Assembly (NCBI RefSeq): GCF_000820125.1
Contig: NZ_CDBY01000065.1
Location: 3,992-67,991 of the forward strand
Length of the DNA stretch: 64,000 nucleotides
Direction of reading: 5' to 3'
Origin: Aeromonas simiae
GTDB taxonomy: Bacteria; Pseudomonadota; Gammaproteobacteria; Enterobacterales; Aeromonadaceae
Position 1 is the stretch's first letter. Each line of letters opens with the position of its first letter. The position numbers and the translations under genes are program-made. Below the pieces are notes generated by a model. It did not search any database. It had not been told where the DNA came from and saw only the letters and a program-made list of their open reading frames with translations. Shown here in pieces: positions 1-10,776 of this stretch.

Positions 1-67
1 GGGCATGTTCCTTCGAGTCTCTCTGAGCGCCTCCCTGCTGCGTCATGCTGGTATTGATAAATAAAAG

Positions 68-90
68 AAAAGGCGCCGTTGGCGCCTTTT
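68..90 (-). terminator. Intrinsic terminator downstream of nadC
   Basis: A 10-bp perfect stem (68-77 with 81-90, loop GTT) ends in a T run when read leftward from nadC, and is flanked by A and T runs on both sides, so it can act in both directions. Bases 1-67 hold no gene I can support. Confidence 0.8.
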
Positions 91-113
91 GCAAGTCGAA
101 ACAGTGCGGGAGA

Positions 114-1459
<1,346 letters not shown>

Positions 1460-1482
1460 AGGGGCGCCTGCAGAGAATCAAG

Positions 1483-2058
1483 ATGACCCAGACTAACATA
1501 ACTTTTTCCATTAATTCAGATGGTTGGTGTGAGCAGGCTCGCAAGGTGCCCTCGCCGCATTACAACGAGCGACCGGTCGCAGAGGATATCTCCCTGCTGG
1601 TGGTGCACAACATCAGCCTGCCGCCGGGGGAGTTTGGCGGCCCCTGGATTGACGATCTCTTCCTTGGCCGGCTCGATCCGGCGGCGCACCCCTATTTTGC
1701 CGAGATAGGCCAGTTACGGGTCTCCGCCCACTGCCTGATCCGCCGCGATGGTGAGGTGGTGCAGTATGTTCCCTTCCACCTGCGGGCCTGGCATGCGGGC
1801 GTCTCTTCCTTTGCGGGGAGGGAGGCGTGCAACGATTTTTCCATCGGCATCGAGCTGGAAGGCACCGATACCCAGCCTTTTACCGAGCCGCAGTATCGTG
1901 TGCTGGCCGCGCTCACCCAGGCGCTGATGGCGCGCTTTCCTGCGATTACCCCCGAGCGCCTCACCGGCCATAGCGACATAGCGCCGGGTCGCAAGAGCGA
2001 TCCCGGCCCCTGTTTTGACTGGTGCGAATACCGCCATCGGCTGCACGTAGACGAGTAA
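1483..2058 (+). CDS. ampD: 1,6-anhydro-N-acetylmuramyl-L-alanine amidase AmpD
   Basis: The 191-residue protein belongs to the amidase_2 family. AmpD cleaves the stem peptide from anhydro-muropeptides in the cytoplasm during cell-wall recycling, and its loss derepresses AmpC-type beta-lactamases in species with AmpR. Zinc-ligand regions are visible: VVHNISLPPG near residue 43, and GHSDIAPGRKSDPGPCFDW near the C-terminus carrying the second His and the Asp. Length is normal for the family. In Escherichia coli ampE follows ampD; here the next gene is pdhR and no ampE is present between them. Confidence 0.96.
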   Translation: MTQTNITFSINSDGWCEQARKVPSPHYNERPVAEDISLLVVHNISLPPGEFGGPWIDDLFLGRLDPAAHPYFAEIGQLRVSAHCLIRRDGEVVQYVPFHLRAWHAGVSSFAGREACNDFSIGIELEGTDTQPFTEPQYRVLAALTQALMARFPAITPERLTGHSDIAPGRKSDPGPCFDWCEYRHRLHVDE

Positions 2059-2064
2059 TTACTA

Positions 2065-2116
2065 AAATATTTTTTAATATTTCAAATCAATGGCTTGTCT
2101 TGTCTGGCAAGCCATT
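2065..2116 (+). terminator. Inverted repeats after ampD (possible terminator)
   Basis: Two inverted repeats follow the ampD stop. One is AT-only (AAATATT, 4 T, AATATTT, 2065-2082). The other has a 9-bp stem (AATGGCTTG at 2089-2097 with CAAGCCATT at 2108-2116). There is no classical T tract after the second stem, so termination is plausible but not certain. Confidence 0.4.
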
Positions 2117-2160
2117 GCCGCTTCTGTTATCGGCTTGTTTGTGTGATAAGCGTCAACTTT

Positions 2161-2175
2161 ATTGGTCTTACCAAT
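2161..2175. promoter_or_regulatory. Distal PdhR-type operator
   Basis: The sequence ATTGGTCTTACCAAT matches the palindromic PdhR consensus ATTGGTnnnACCAAT exactly. Its centre is 139 bp from the centre of the second operator near the pdhR start. It probably binds the GntR-family regulator encoded downstream. Confidence 0.75.
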
Positions 2176-2232
2176 TTCTTTGATGCACATCATGCTGGTT
2201 CGAAAATACCTCTCTTTAGCTAGCCCTCTTAC

Positions 2233-2246
2233 TTGATTCAGATCAT
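2233..2246. promoter_or_regulatory. Candidate FNR box upstream of pdhR
   Basis: TTGATTCAGATCAT differs from the FNR consensus TTGATnnnnATCAA only at the last base. It lies between the two PdhR-type operators, which would fit oxygen-dependent control of pyruvate dehydrogenase. This is motif recognition only. Confidence 0.5.
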
Positions 2247-2298
2247 CTTTTTGATGGACTTCACTCCGTCTCTCTGCTAATTTTCGTCGCACCTATAA

Positions 2299-2315
2299 AA
2301 TTGGTAATACCAATT
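2299..2315. promoter_or_regulatory. Proximal PdhR operator overlapping the promoter
   Basis: AATTGGTAATACCAATT is a near-perfect palindrome matching the PdhR operator. It abuts a TATAAA hexamer (2295-2300), a plausible -10 element, and ends 15 nt before the pdhR ATG. Binding here would block transcription of the locus when pyruvate is low. Confidence 0.85.
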
Positions 2316-2330
2316 TAACAAAAATACTCC

Positions 2331-3092
2331 ATGCCCTATCGCAAGATCTCCCAGCCCAAATTGGCCGACGCTATCGTGGCCGAGCTGGAAAACATGATTC
2401 TGGAAGGCAGCCTGCAACCGGGTCAGAAACTGCCCCCCGAGCGGGAACTCGCCATCCAGTTTCAGGTATCGCGCCCCTCTTTGCGCGAGGCGATTCAACG
2501 TCTCGAAGCCAAAGGGCTGCTGTACCGTCGGCAGGGTGGTGGAACCTATGTGCAGAATGCCCTGAGTCAGGGGATGGCTGATCCCCTGTTCGAGCTCCTC
2601 TCCAGCCATCCGGAAGCCCAGTATGACCTGCTGGAGTTCCGTCATGCGCTGGAAGGGATCAGTGCCTACTATGCTGCCCTGCGTGGCACCGAGGCCGATT
2701 TCGAACGCATCCGGGCGGCCCAGGCCGCCATCGAGGAGGCCGGCAAGCATGGTCTTGCCGAGGAGTCGGTGGCCGTGACCGGGTTCTACCTGGCGGTGGC
2801 CGAGGCCTCCCACAACGTGGTGCTGCTGCACCTGCTGCGGGCGATGCGCCCGATGCTGGAGCAGAACATTTTGCGCAATAACGAGATTTTAAATCGCCGT
2901 CCCGGGGTGGTTGCCAAGATCCGTCGCCATCGGGTGACACTGATCGAGACGATCCTCTCGGGTGAGCCGGAGCAGGCCAGGACCGCTTGTCATGAGCACC
3001 TGGCCTTTATCGAAGAAACCCTGCTCGACATGCAGAGGGAAGAGAGCCGGATCCAGCGATCCATGCGTCGCTTCCGTCAGCAAGAGTCGTAG
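2331..3092 (+). CDS. pdhR: Pyruvate dehydrogenase complex transcriptional repressor PdhR (GntR family)
   Basis: The 253-residue protein has an N-terminal winged helix of the GntR type (about residues 8-75, with [31 protein letters not shown]) and a C-terminal FCD ligand domain (about 90-235). It follows E. coli PdhR along its length, including [25 protein letters not shown]. PdhR represses the dehydrogenase genes and is released by pyruvate. It precedes aceE by 58 nt on the same strand, and PdhR-like palindromes sit in its own promoter region, which indicates autoregulation. Confidence 0.96.
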   Translation: MPYRKISQPKLADAIVAELENMILEGSLQPGQKLPPERELAIQFQVSRPSLREAIQRLEAKGLLYRRQGGGTYVQNALSQGMADPLFELLSSHPEAQYDLLEFRHALEGISAYYAALRGTEADFERIRAAQAAIEEAGKHGLAEESVAVTGFYLAVAEASHNVVLLHLLRAMRPMLEQNILRNNEILNRRPGVVAKIRRHRVTLIETILSGEPEQARTACHEHLAFIEETLLDMQREESRIQRSMRRFRQQES

Positions 3093-3150
3093 GGCCTGTT
3101 GACCCCATTTTGCAGACTCAACTGCCGTGCAATAACAATAGGAAACAGCC

Positions 3151-5811
3151 ATGTCTGATATCCTGAAGAGTGATGTGGATCCGGTAGAGACCAACGAGTG
3201 GCTTGCCGCCCTGGAATCTCTGCTCCGTGAAGAGGGCCCGGAACGTGCCCAGTTCATCCTGGAACAACTGTCCGAGAAGGCCCGCGCAGGCGGTGTCGAC
3301 ATCGCGCAGGGCCTGGTCTCCGACTACCTGAACACCATCCCGGTGGATCAGGAGCCGGCTTATCCGGGCAACCAGAGCCTGGAGCGCCGCATTCGCGCCA
3401 TCATCCGCTGGAATGCGGTGATGATCGTGCTGCGTGCCTCCAAGAAGGATCTGGATCTGGGTGGCCACATGTCCTCCTTCGCCTCCAGCGCCACCATCTA
3501 TGATGTCTGCTTCAACCACTTCTTCCGTGCTCGCAACGAGAAGGATGGCGGCGACCTGGTTTACTTCCAGGGTCACATCTCTCCGGGTATCTACGCACGC
3601 GCCTTCGTTGAAGGTCGCCTGAGCGCAGCCCAGCTCGACAACTTCCGTCAGGAAGTGGACGGCCACGGCATCCCCTCCTATCCGCATCCGAAGCTGATGC
3701 CGGAGTTCTGGCAGTTCCCGACCGTCTCCATGGGCCTGGGCCCGATCGCCGCCATCTATCAGGCGCGCTTCCTCAAGTATCTGACCGACCGTGGCCTCAA
3801 GGACTGCTCCGAGCAGAAGGTTTACGCCTTCCTGGGTGACGGCGAGATGGACGAGCCGGAAGCCAAGGGCGCCCTGACCGTTGCCGTGCGCGAGAAGCTC
3901 GACAACCTGGTGTTCGTGGTCAACTGCAACCTGCAGCGTCTGGATGGCCCGGTCGTGGGTAACGGCAAGGTGGTCAACGAGCTGGAAGGCCTGTTCCGTG
4001 GCGCCGGCTGGGATGTCACCAAGGTCATCTGGGGCCGCAAGTGGGATGAGCTGCTGCAAAAGGACACCTCGGGCAAGCTGATCCAGCTGATGAACGAGAC
4101 CGTCGACGGCGACTATCAGACCATGAAGTCCCGCGATGGCGCCTATGTGCGCGAGCACTTCTTCAACCGCTACCCGGAAACCGCCGCCCTGGTCAAAGAC
4201 ATGACCGACGAGGAGATCTTCGCCCTCAACCGTGGTGGTCACGATCCGCAGAAGCTGTTTGCCGCCTTTGCCAAGGCTGCCCAGACCAAGGACAAGCCGA
4301 CCGTTATCCTGGCCAAGACCATCAAGGGTTACGGCATGGGCGCGGCTGCCGAAGGCAAGAACATCGCTCACCAGGTCAAGAAGATGGAGCTGGACTCCGT
4401 GCGTCACCTGCGTGATCGCTTCGACCTGCCGGTCTCCGACGAGCAACTGGCCGAGCTGCCCTACCTCGAGATCAAGGAAGGCACCGAAGAGTACGCCTAC
4501 CTGCACGGTCGTCGTCAGGCCCTGAAGGGCTACCTGCCGACCCGCCTGCGCGAGACCACCATCAAGCTGGAGGTGCCGCAGCTGGAGGCGTTCGACGCCC
4601 TGCTCGGCGAGCAGGCCCGTGAGATCTCCACCACCATGGCGTTCGTCCGTTCCCTGAACGTGATGCTCAAAGACAAGTCCATCGGCAAGCGCATCGTCCC
4701 CATCATCGCTGACGAGGCCCGTACCTTTGGTATGGAAGGCCTGTTCCGCCAGATCGGTATCTACAGCCCGCACGGTCAGCAGTACACCCCGCAAGACCGC
4801 GACATCGTCTCCTACTACAAGGAAGACAAGCAGGGTCAGGTTCTGCAGGAAGGGATCAACGAGCTGGGCGCCATGTCCTCTTGGCTGGCGGCGGCGACCT
4901 CCTACAGCACCAACGACTGCCCGATGATCCCGTTCTACATCTACTACTCGATGTTCGGCTTCCAGCGTGTCGGTGACATGTGCTGGGCAGCCGGTGACCA
5001 GCAGGCCCGTGGCTTCCTGGTCGGCGGTACCTCCGGTCGCACCACCCTCAACGGCGAAGGTTTGCAGCACGAAGACGGTCACAGCCACATCCTGGCCGGC
5101 ACCATCCCGAACTGCGTCTCTTACGATCCGACCTACGCCTATGAAGTGGCGGTGATCATCCAGGACGGTCTGCGCCGTATGTACGGTGAGAAGCCGGAGA
5201 ACGTCTTCTATTACCTGACCACCCTGAACGAGAACTACGCCATGCCGGCCATGCCGGCCGGTGCTGAAGAGGGTATCCGCAAGGGTATCTACAAGCTGGA
5301 ATCCGTGGCCGGCACCAAGGCCAAGGTACAGCTGCTGGGTTGTGGCTCGATCCTCAATCATGTGCGCAAGGCCGCCGAGATCCTGGCCGCCGACTACGGC
5401 GTGGGCTCCGATGTCTACAGCGTGACCTCCTTCAACGAGCTGGCCCGTGACGGTCAAGATTGCGATCGCTGGAACCTGCTGCACCCGACCGAGCAGGCCC
5501 GCGTGCCTTACATCACCCAGGTGATGGGCAACGAGCCGGCCATCGCCGCGACCGACTACATGAAGTCCTTCGCCGATCAGGTTCGTGCCTTCGTGCCGGC
5601 TGAGAGCTATCGCGTGCTGGGTACCGACGGTTTCGGCCGTTCCGACAGCCGTGACAACCTGCGCCGTCACTTCGAGGTGAACGAGTTTTACGTAGTGGTT
5701 GCCGCCCTGAGCGAGCTGGCCAAGCGTGGCGACATCGACGCTCAGGTCGTTGCCGATGCCATCAAGAAGTTCGGTATCGATGCCGACAAGGTCAACCCGC
5801 TGTACGCCTAA
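3151..5811 (+). CDS. aceE: Pyruvate dehydrogenase E1 component
   Basis: The 886-residue protein is the homodimeric, thiamine diphosphate-dependent E1 subunit that decarboxylates pyruvate and acetylates the lipoyl groups of AceF. The ThDP motif runs from G229-D230-G231 to N258-C259-N260, at the same numbering as E. coli AceE. Conserved stretches such as [28 protein letters not shown] (split here as [11 protein letters not shown] and [13 protein letters not shown]) are intact. The start is preceded by AGGAAACAGCC. It is followed after 14 nt by aceF, so they form one transcription unit. Confidence 0.98.
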   Translation: MSDILKSDVDPVETNEWLAALESLLREEGPERAQFILEQLSEKARAGGVDIAQGLVSDYLNTIPVDQEPAYPGNQSLERRIRAIIRWNAVMIVLRASKKDLDLGGHMSSFASSATIYDVCFNHFFRARNEKDGGDLVYFQGHISPGIYARAFVEGRLSAAQLDNFRQEVDGHGIPSYPHPKLMPEFWQFPTVSMGLGPIAAIYQARFLKYLTDRGLKDCSEQKVYAFLGDGEMDEPEAKGALTVAVREKLDNLVFVVNCNLQRLDGPVVGNGKVVNELEGLFRGAGWDVTKVIWGRKWDELLQKDTSGKLIQLMNETVDGDYQTMKSRDGAYVREHFFNRYPETAALVKDMTDEEIFALNRGGHDPQKLFAAFAKAAQTKDKPTVILAKTIKGYGMGAAAEGKNIAHQVKKMELDSVRHLRDRFDLPVSDEQLAELPYLEIKEGTEEYAYLHGRRQALKGYLPTRLRETTIKLEVPQLEAFDALLGEQAREISTTMAFVRSLNVMLKDKSIGKRIVPIIADEARTFGMEGLFRQIGIYSPHGQQYTPQDRDIVSYYKEDKQGQVLQEGINELGAMSSWLAAATSYSTNDCPMIPFYIYYSMFGFQRVGDMCWAAGDQQARGFLVGGTSGRTTLNGEGLQHEDGHSHILAGTIPNCVSYDPTYAYEVAVIIQDGLRRMYGEKPENVFYYLTTLNENYAMPAMPAGAEEGIRKGIYKLESVAGTKAKVQLLGCGSILNHVRKAAEILAADYGVGSDVYSVTSFNELARDGQDCDRWNLLHPTEQARVPYITQVMGNEPAIAATDYMKSFADQVRAFVPAESYRVLGTDGFGRSDSRDNLRRHFEVNEFYVVVAALSELAKRGDIDAQVVADAIKKFGIDADKVNPLYA

Positions 5812-5825
5812 GAGGATCACGCACA

Positions 5826-7697
5826 ATGTCCAAACAGATTATGGTGCCGGATATCGGTGCTGATGAAGTTGAAGTCACTGAAATCATGGTTGCCGTTGGC
5901 GACAAGGTAGAACTGGATCAGTCCATCATCTCTGTGGAGGGCGACAAGGCCTCCATGGAGGTACCCGCCCCGCAGGCCGGTATCGTCAAGGAGATCCTGA
6001 TCAAGGTGGGCGACAAGGTCGCCACCGGCAGCGCCATCATGGTCTTCGAAGAAGCGGGGGCGGTTGCCGCCGCCCCGGCTCCGGCCGCCGCAGCTCCGGC
6101 CCCGGTTGCTGCTCCGGCGGCGAGCGCCGCGCCGCAGGATGTCTTCGTGCCGGATATCGGTGACGACGAAGTGGCCGTGACTGAGATCATGGTCGCCGTC
6201 GGTGACATGGTGGAAGCCGAGCAGTCTCTGATCACCGTGGAAGGCGACAAGGCCTCTATGGAAGTGCCGGCGCCGTTCGCCGGTCGCGTCAAGGAGATCA
6301 AGGTCGCCGCTGGCGCCAAGGTCTCCACCGGCTCGCTCATCATGGTGTTCGACGTGGCTGGCGCCGCGCCGGCTGCTGCCGCGGCCCCGGCTCAGGCGGC
6401 CGCTCCGGTTGCGGCGGCCCCTGCGGCTACCGCTGCCAAGGACGTCAACGTGCCGGATATCGGCGGTGACGAGGTCGAAGTGACCGAGATCATGGTTGCC
6501 GTCGGTGACAAGGTCGAGGCCGACCAGTCCCTGATCACCGTGGAAGGCGACAAGGCCTCCATGGAAGTGCCGGCTCCGTTTGCCGGTGTGATCAAGGAGA
6601 TCAAGGTGAAGGCGGGTGACAAGGTCACCACCGGCTCGCTCATCATGGTATTCGAAGTCGCGGGCGCCGCTCCGGCGGCTGCCCCGGCTCCGGTTGCTGC
6701 TCCGGCTCCGGCCGCTGCCGCGCCGGTCGCCGCCAAGGCTGAAGAGAAGGGTGACTTCGTGGCTAACGACGCCTACGTCCACGCCTCGCCGGCGGTGCGT
6801 CGCCTGGCGCGCGAGTTCGGTGTCAACCTGGCCAAGGTCAAGGGCTCCGGTCGCAAGGGCCGCATCGTCAAAGAGGACGTGCAGGCTTACGTGAAGGACG
6901 CCATCAAGCGTGCCGAGTCTGCTCCGGCGGCGGGTCAAGGCACGGGCAATGGCATGAGCGTGCTGCCGTGGCCGAAGGTCGACTTCACCAAGTTCGGTGA
7001 AGTGGAAGAGGTCGAGCTGACCCGCATCCAGAAGATCTCTGGCCCGAACCTGCATCGCAACTGGGCCATGATCCCGCACGTGACCCAGTTCGACGAGGCC
7101 GATACCACCGAGCTGGAGGCGTTCCGCAAGGAGCAGAACATCCTGGCCGAGAAGCAGAAGCTGGATGTGAAGATCACCCCGTTGGTGTTCATCCTGAAGG
7201 CGGCTGCCAAGGCGCTGGAAGCCCATCCGCGCTTCTGCAGCTCCCTGTCCGAAGACGGCAGCAAGCTCATCATGAAGAAGTACATCCATATCGGTGTAGC
7301 GGTGGATACCCCCAACGGTCTGGTTGTGCCCGTGGTGCGCGATGTGAACAAGAAGGGCATCATCGAGCTGTCGCGCGATCTGGCCGAGATCTCCAAGAAG
7401 GCCCGCGCCGGCAAGCTGACCGCGGCCGACATGCAGGGCGGTTGCTTCACCATCTCCAGCCTGGGTGGCATCGGCGGTACCAGCTTTACCCCGATCGTCA
7501 ACGCGCCGGAAGTGGCCATTCTCGGCGTCTCGAAGTCCGAGATGAAGCCGAAGTGGAACGGCAAGGAGTTCGTGCCGCGCCTGATGCTGCCGCTGGCGCT
7601 GAGCTACGACCACCGCGTCATCGACGGTGCCGATGGAGCCCGCTTCATCACCACCATGAATGGCGTACTGTCCGACATTCGTCGACTGGTCCTGTAA
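5826..7697 (+). CDS. aceF: Pyruvate dehydrogenase E2 component (dihydrolipoamide acetyltransferase), three lipoyl domains
   Basis: The 623-residue E2 core protein carries acetyl groups from AceE to CoA. Three lipoyl domains are visible with the motif [11 protein letters not shown]; the lipoylated lysines are K41, K142 and K243. They are separated by Ala/Pro-rich flexible linkers. A peripheral subunit-binding domain ([28 protein letters not shown], about 318-350, quoted in part) and a catalytic domain with the active-site motif SYDHRVIDG (H596) follow. The domain order is the same as in E. coli. A terminator-like hairpin separates it from lpdA. Confidence 0.98.
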   Translation: MSKQIMVPDIGADEVEVTEIMVAVGDKVELDQSIISVEGDKASMEVPAPQAGIVKEILIKVGDKVATGSAIMVFEEAGAVAAAPAPAAAAPAPVAAPAASAAPQDVFVPDIGDDEVAVTEIMVAVGDMVEAEQSLITVEGDKASMEVPAPFAGRVKEIKVAAGAKVSTGSLIMVFDVAGAAPAAAAAPAQAAAPVAAAPAATAAKDVNVPDIGGDEVEVTEIMVAVGDKVEADQSLITVEGDKASMEVPAPFAGVIKEIKVKAGDKVTTGSLIMVFEVAGAAPAAAPAPVAAPAPAAAAPVAAKAEEKGDFVANDAYVHASPAVRRLAREFGVNLAKVKGSGRKGRIVKEDVQAYVKDAIKRAESAPAAGQGTGNGMSVLPWPKVDFTKFGEVEEVELTRIQKISGPNLHRNWAMIPHVTQFDEADTTELEAFRKEQNILAEKQKLDVKITPLVFILKAAAKALEAHPRFCSSLSEDGSKLIMKKYIHIGVAVDTPNGLVVPVVRDVNKKGIIELSRDLAEISKKARAGKLTAADMQGGCFTISSLGGIGGTSFTPIVNAPEVAILGVSKSEMKPKWNGKEFVPRLMLPLALSYDHRVIDGADGARFITTMNGVLSDIRRLVL

Positions 7698-7703
7698 GTG
7701 AGA

Positions 7704-7729
7704 GGGCGGGCCCACGGCTCGCCCTTTTT
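7704..7729 (+). terminator. Terminator or attenuator between aceF and lpdA
   Basis: A GC-rich hairpin (GGGCGGGC with GCTCGCCC, one G-T pair) is followed by five T. It suggests partial termination after aceF and a separate lpdA promoter in the remaining 116 nt, as known in E. coli, where lpd is also transcribed independently. Confidence 0.7.
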
Positions 7730-7848
7730 ACTTCTCAATTCGTTAACAGGATTGTAAACTTGCCCCGGTTTTTCTAGCGCTGACAGCCCACCGATATGGC
7801 ATTTCATACTGCGCTGTCCGGGGATATAAGAACGACAAAGAGGTCATG

Positions 7849-9276
7849 ATGAGTAAAGAAATCAAAACCCAGGTCGTGGTTCTGGGTGCTGGCCCTGCCG
7901 GTTATTCTGCTGCCTTCCGTGCAGCCGACCTGGGCCTCGATACCATTATCGTCGAACGTTACTCCACCCTGGGTGGCGTCTGCCTGAACGTGGGTTGCAT
8001 CCCCTCCAAGGCCCTGCTGCACGTGGCCAAGGTGATCGAAGAGGCCAAGGCCCTGGCCGAGCACGGCATCGTCTTTGGCGAGCCCAAGACCGACATCGAC
8101 AAGATCCGCCTGTGGAAAGAGAAGGTCATCAACCAGCTGACCGGTGGTCTGGCCGGCATGGCCAAGATGCGCAAGGTGCAGGTGGTCAACGGCTTCGGCA
8201 AATTCACCGGCCCGAACACCCTCGAGGTGGAAGGGGCGGATGGCAAGACCACCGTTACCTTCGACAACGCCATCATCGCCGCCGGCTCCCGTCCGGTGAA
8301 GCTGCCCTTCATCCCCCACGATGATCCGCGCGTATGGGATTCGACCGATGCGCTGGAGCTGACGACCGTTCCGGGCAAGCTGCTGGTTCTGGGTGGCGGC
8401 ATCATCGGCCTGGAGATGGGGACCGTTTACTCCTCCCTGGGCTCTGAGATCGACGTGGTCGAGTTTGCCGACCAGCTGGTACCGGCGGCCGACAAGGACA
8501 TCGTCAAGGTCTACACCAAGCGCGTGGCCAAGAAGTTCAACATCATGCTGGAGACCAAGGTCACCGCCGTTGAAGCCCGCGAAGACGGCCTGTACGTCTC
8601 CTTCGAAGGCAAGCAGGCGCCGAGCGAGCCGGTACGCTACGACAACGTGCTGGTGGCGGTCGGTCGTGTGCCGAACGGCAAGCTGCTCGACGCCGAGAAG
8701 GCCGGTGTGACCGTGACCGAGCGCGGCTTCATCGAAGTGGACAAGCAGCTGCGCACCAACGTGGCCCACATCCACGCCATCGGTGACATCGTCGGTCAGC
8801 CCATGCTGGCCCACAAGGGTGTCCACGAAGGTCACGTGGCCGCCGAAGTGATCGCCGGCAAGAAGCACTACTTCGATCCCAAGGTGATCCCGTCTATCGC
8901 CTACACCGAGCCGGAGATGGCCTGGGTGGGGCTGACCGAGAAGGAAGCCAAGGAGAAGGGGATCACCTTCGAAGTGGCCACCTTCCCGTGGGCGGCCTCC
9001 GGCCGTGCCATCGCCTCCGACTGTGCCGACGGCATGACCAAGCTGATCTTCGAAAAGGAGACCGGTCGCGTCATCGGTGGTGCCATCGTGGGGACCAACG
9101 GCGGTGAGCTGCTGGGTGAAATCGGTCTGGCCATCGAGATGGGGGCTGACGCCGAAGACATCGCGCTGACCATCCACGCTCACCCGACTCTGCACGAGTC
9201 GGTGGGCCTGGCCGCCGAGGTGTTCGAAGGCTCCATCACCGACCTGCCGAATGCCAAGGCCAAGAAGAAGAAATAA
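7849..9276 (+). CDS. lpdA: Dihydrolipoyl dehydrogenase (E3)
   Basis: The 475-residue flavoprotein reoxidises dihydrolipoamide in the pyruvate and 2-oxoglutarate dehydrogenase complexes and in the glycine cleavage system, using NAD+. An N-terminal FAD-binding GAGPAGY motif, the redox disulfide GGVCLNVGCIPSK (C45 and C50), an NAD-binding GGGIIGLEMG motif and the C-terminal HAHPTLHES active-site motif are all visible. I place the start at the second of two adjacent ATG codons (7846 and 7849), because MSKEIKTQ matches homologues and AAAGAGG is well spaced for it. Confidence 0.97.
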   Translation: MSKEIKTQVVVLGAGPAGYSAAFRAADLGLDTIIVERYSTLGGVCLNVGCIPSKALLHVAKVIEEAKALAEHGIVFGEPKTDIDKIRLWKEKVINQLTGGLAGMAKMRKVQVVNGFGKFTGPNTLEVEGADGKTTVTFDNAIIAAGSRPVKLPFIPHDDPRVWDSTDALELTTVPGKLLVLGGGIIGLEMGTVYSSLGSEIDVVEFADQLVPAADKDIVKVYTKRVAKKFNIMLETKVTAVEAREDGLYVSFEGKQAPSEPVRYDNVLVAVGRVPNGKLLDAEKAGVTVTERGFIEVDKQLRTNVAHIHAIGDIVGQPMLAHKGVHEGHVAAEVIAGKKHYFDPKVIPSIAYTEPEMAWVGLTEKEAKEKGITFEVATFPWAASGRAIASDCADGMTKLIFEKETGRVIGGAIVGTNGGELLGEIGLAIEMGADAEDIALTIHAHPTLHESVGLAAEVFEGSITDLPNAKAKKKK

Positions 9277-9295
9277 GCTCGCTGCGAGCCGCCAT

Positions 9296-9320
9296 AACCG
9301 CCCTTCGGGGCGGTTTTTTT
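9296..9320 (+). terminator. Intrinsic terminator after lpdA
   Basis: ACCGCCC, a TTCG tetraloop and GGGCGGT form a hairpin followed by seven T. It ends the pyruvate dehydrogenase locus. Confidence 0.92.
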
Positions 9321-9387
9321 ATGGGCGGGAAAGTCGACAGGTCAGCGCGGCGGCGTGCGTTTATGCTCATTGGGAGCCCATTTTGTT

Positions 9388-10335
9388 ATGGAGACCCCGA
9401 TGCAGACCCCCTCCCTGCCCAAGGATGAGGCGCTGCGGCTACGCTGCCTGTTGCGCCTGGAGCTGCTCGATAGTCCACGGGAGGCGCAATTTGATCGCCT
9501 GACCCAGCTGGCCTGCGACATCTTCAATGTTCCCATTGCGCTGATTTCGTTGGTCGACCGTGAGCGTCAGTGGTTCAAATCGGCCCAAGGGCTGACGGTG
9601 CGCGAGACGGCCCGCGACTACTCCTTCTGTGCTCACGCGATTTTGGGCGACACGGCGCTGGTGGTGGAAGACGCCAGCCGGGATGAACGTTTTTGCGGTA
9701 ATCCGCTGGTCGATGGGGAGCCGCATATCGCCTTCTATGCCGGCCATCCCGTGCGCGCGCCGGAGGGCGCCAAGATTGGCACGCTGTGCATCATCGATCG
9801 TGAACCGAGGCAGCTGTCCGAGCGGGAGCTGCGAATCCTTGCCCAACTGGCGCTGTTGGTGGAAAGCGAGATTGCGATGCATCGGCAGGCTATTCAGGAC
9901 GAATTGACCCGGTTGCTGAACCGTCGCGGCTTCGCCCTGATGGCCGGTCAGGTGTTGCACCAGTTATATCGGATCGGCATGCCGGTCAGCGTGCTGTTTC
10001 TCGATCTGGACGGGGTGCGTCACCTCAATGAACGTTTTGGTCACGGGGAGGGGGATCGGGCGCTGCGCCAGTGCGCCGAGGCGCTCGGGGCGGTATTTCG
10101 CGCCTCGGATCTGTGCGCCCGCATCGGGGGCGACGAGTTTGCCGTGTTGCTGGCCGATGCCGATGAGGGGAGCGCGGCCGTGGCGGCCGGGCGCCTGCAC
10201 GAGGCGTTGCTGCTCAGTGGCCGCTCGGCGGCGCTGGGGTGGGCGACCAGCCACATGCAGGAGTGCCCACAGCTTGACGATCTGCTGCTGCGGGCGGAGC
10301 AGGCCATGCACAGGGCAAAAAAAGGGGGCGCTTAG
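9388..10335 (+). CDS. GAF-GGDEF diguanylate cyclase
   Basis: About 315 residues from the chosen ATG at 9388. An N-terminal GAF sensor domain (about residues 20-165, with FDRLTQLACDIFNVPIALISLVD) is followed by a GGDEF domain starting at DELTRLLNRRGF. The catalytic motif GGDEF is intact (RIGGDEFAVLLADAD), and an RASD sequence five residues before it matches the RxxD product-inhibition site. It should therefore make cyclic-di-GMP with feedback control. There is no membrane segment, so it is probably cytosolic. An upstream in-frame start at 9355 and a downstream ATG at 9400 are alternatives. Its last four bases overlap the end of the convergent lipoprotein gene. Confidence 0.88.
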   Translation: METPMQTPSLPKDEALRLRCLLRLELLDSPREAQFDRLTQLACDIFNVPIALISLVDRERQWFKSAQGLTVRETARDYSFCAHAILGDTALVVEDASRDERFCGNPLVDGEPHIAFYAGHPVRAPEGAKIGTLCIIDREPRQLSERELRILAQLALLVESEIAMHRQAIQDELTRLLNRRGFALMAGQVLHQLYRIGMPVSVLFLDLDGVRHLNERFGHGEGDRALRQCAEALGAVFRASDLCARIGGDEFAVLLADADEGSAAVAAGRLHEALLLSGRSAALGWATSHMQECPQLDDLLLRAEQAMHRAKKGGA

Positions 10336-10517
10336 CAGCGCCCCTTCTTCGCTTGCCCCGGCGGGCAGAAGGTGCCGTAGCCCCCGCGTCCGCTGCCGTC
10401 ATTGACCCGGATCCGGGTATCGTCGACGCTGACATCGGCACCGTGCACCCGTACCGGGCCGTGGCTGCACCCTGCCAGCAGCAGGCCGAGCAGGATCAAT
10501 CCCATCTTCTGTTTCAT
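10332..10517 (-). CDS. Small 61-residue lipoprotein, function unknown
   Basis: I chose the start at 10515-10517 because AGGAG lies 7 nt upstream and because MKQKMGLILLGLLLAGC is a textbook lipoprotein signal with lipobox LAGC (Cys17). The mature protein would have only about 45 residues, rich in Gly, Asp and Val, ending in CPPGQAKKGRC with two more cysteines that could form a disulfide. The residues GADVSVDDTRIRVNDGSGRGG look like a short beta strand repeat. I do not recognise a family. A longer in-frame reading up to 10967 exists but has no support. Confidence 0.6.
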   Translation of the reverse strand: MKQKMGLILLGLLLAGCSHGPVRVHGADVSVDDTRIRVNDGSGRGGYGTFCPPGQAKKGRC

Positions 10518-10776
10518 CACATAACTCCTGGATGTGTCGCCGTCATCATGCCGTAAAGTATGGCCGAAGAAAGAGGCGGACTGAGGGGCAGCGTCATCCT
10601 CTGTCCGCTCGCTGGTGCCGCCTGCTGGGCGGGCCTGAAAGGAGCCGGTGATCGGCGCCCCCAGGGGTTTTTGAGTAAAGAGACGAAAAAAACAGCGTAT
10701 GCCTGTGCGCTCACCCTTGCGCGGCGAAGCTTGCCCCTTATAGTAGGGGCGCCCAGATCGACTGGAAGGATGCCTC

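Noticed and set aside
3118-5826. 902-codon open frame on the strand opposite aceE
   Set aside because: It is a mirror of aceE produced by GC-rich codon use; the translation has no recognisable family, and the sense gene is certain. The same applies to the long antisense frames over aceF (5817-7715), lpdA (7804-9195), the patatin gene (11188-13041), acnB (13249-15843) and parE (54008-56374).
5826-6700. Repeated DNA in the 5' part of aceF considered as a repeat element
   Set aside because: The repetition comes from three lipoyl domains and Ala/Pro linkers, which are normal for AceF.
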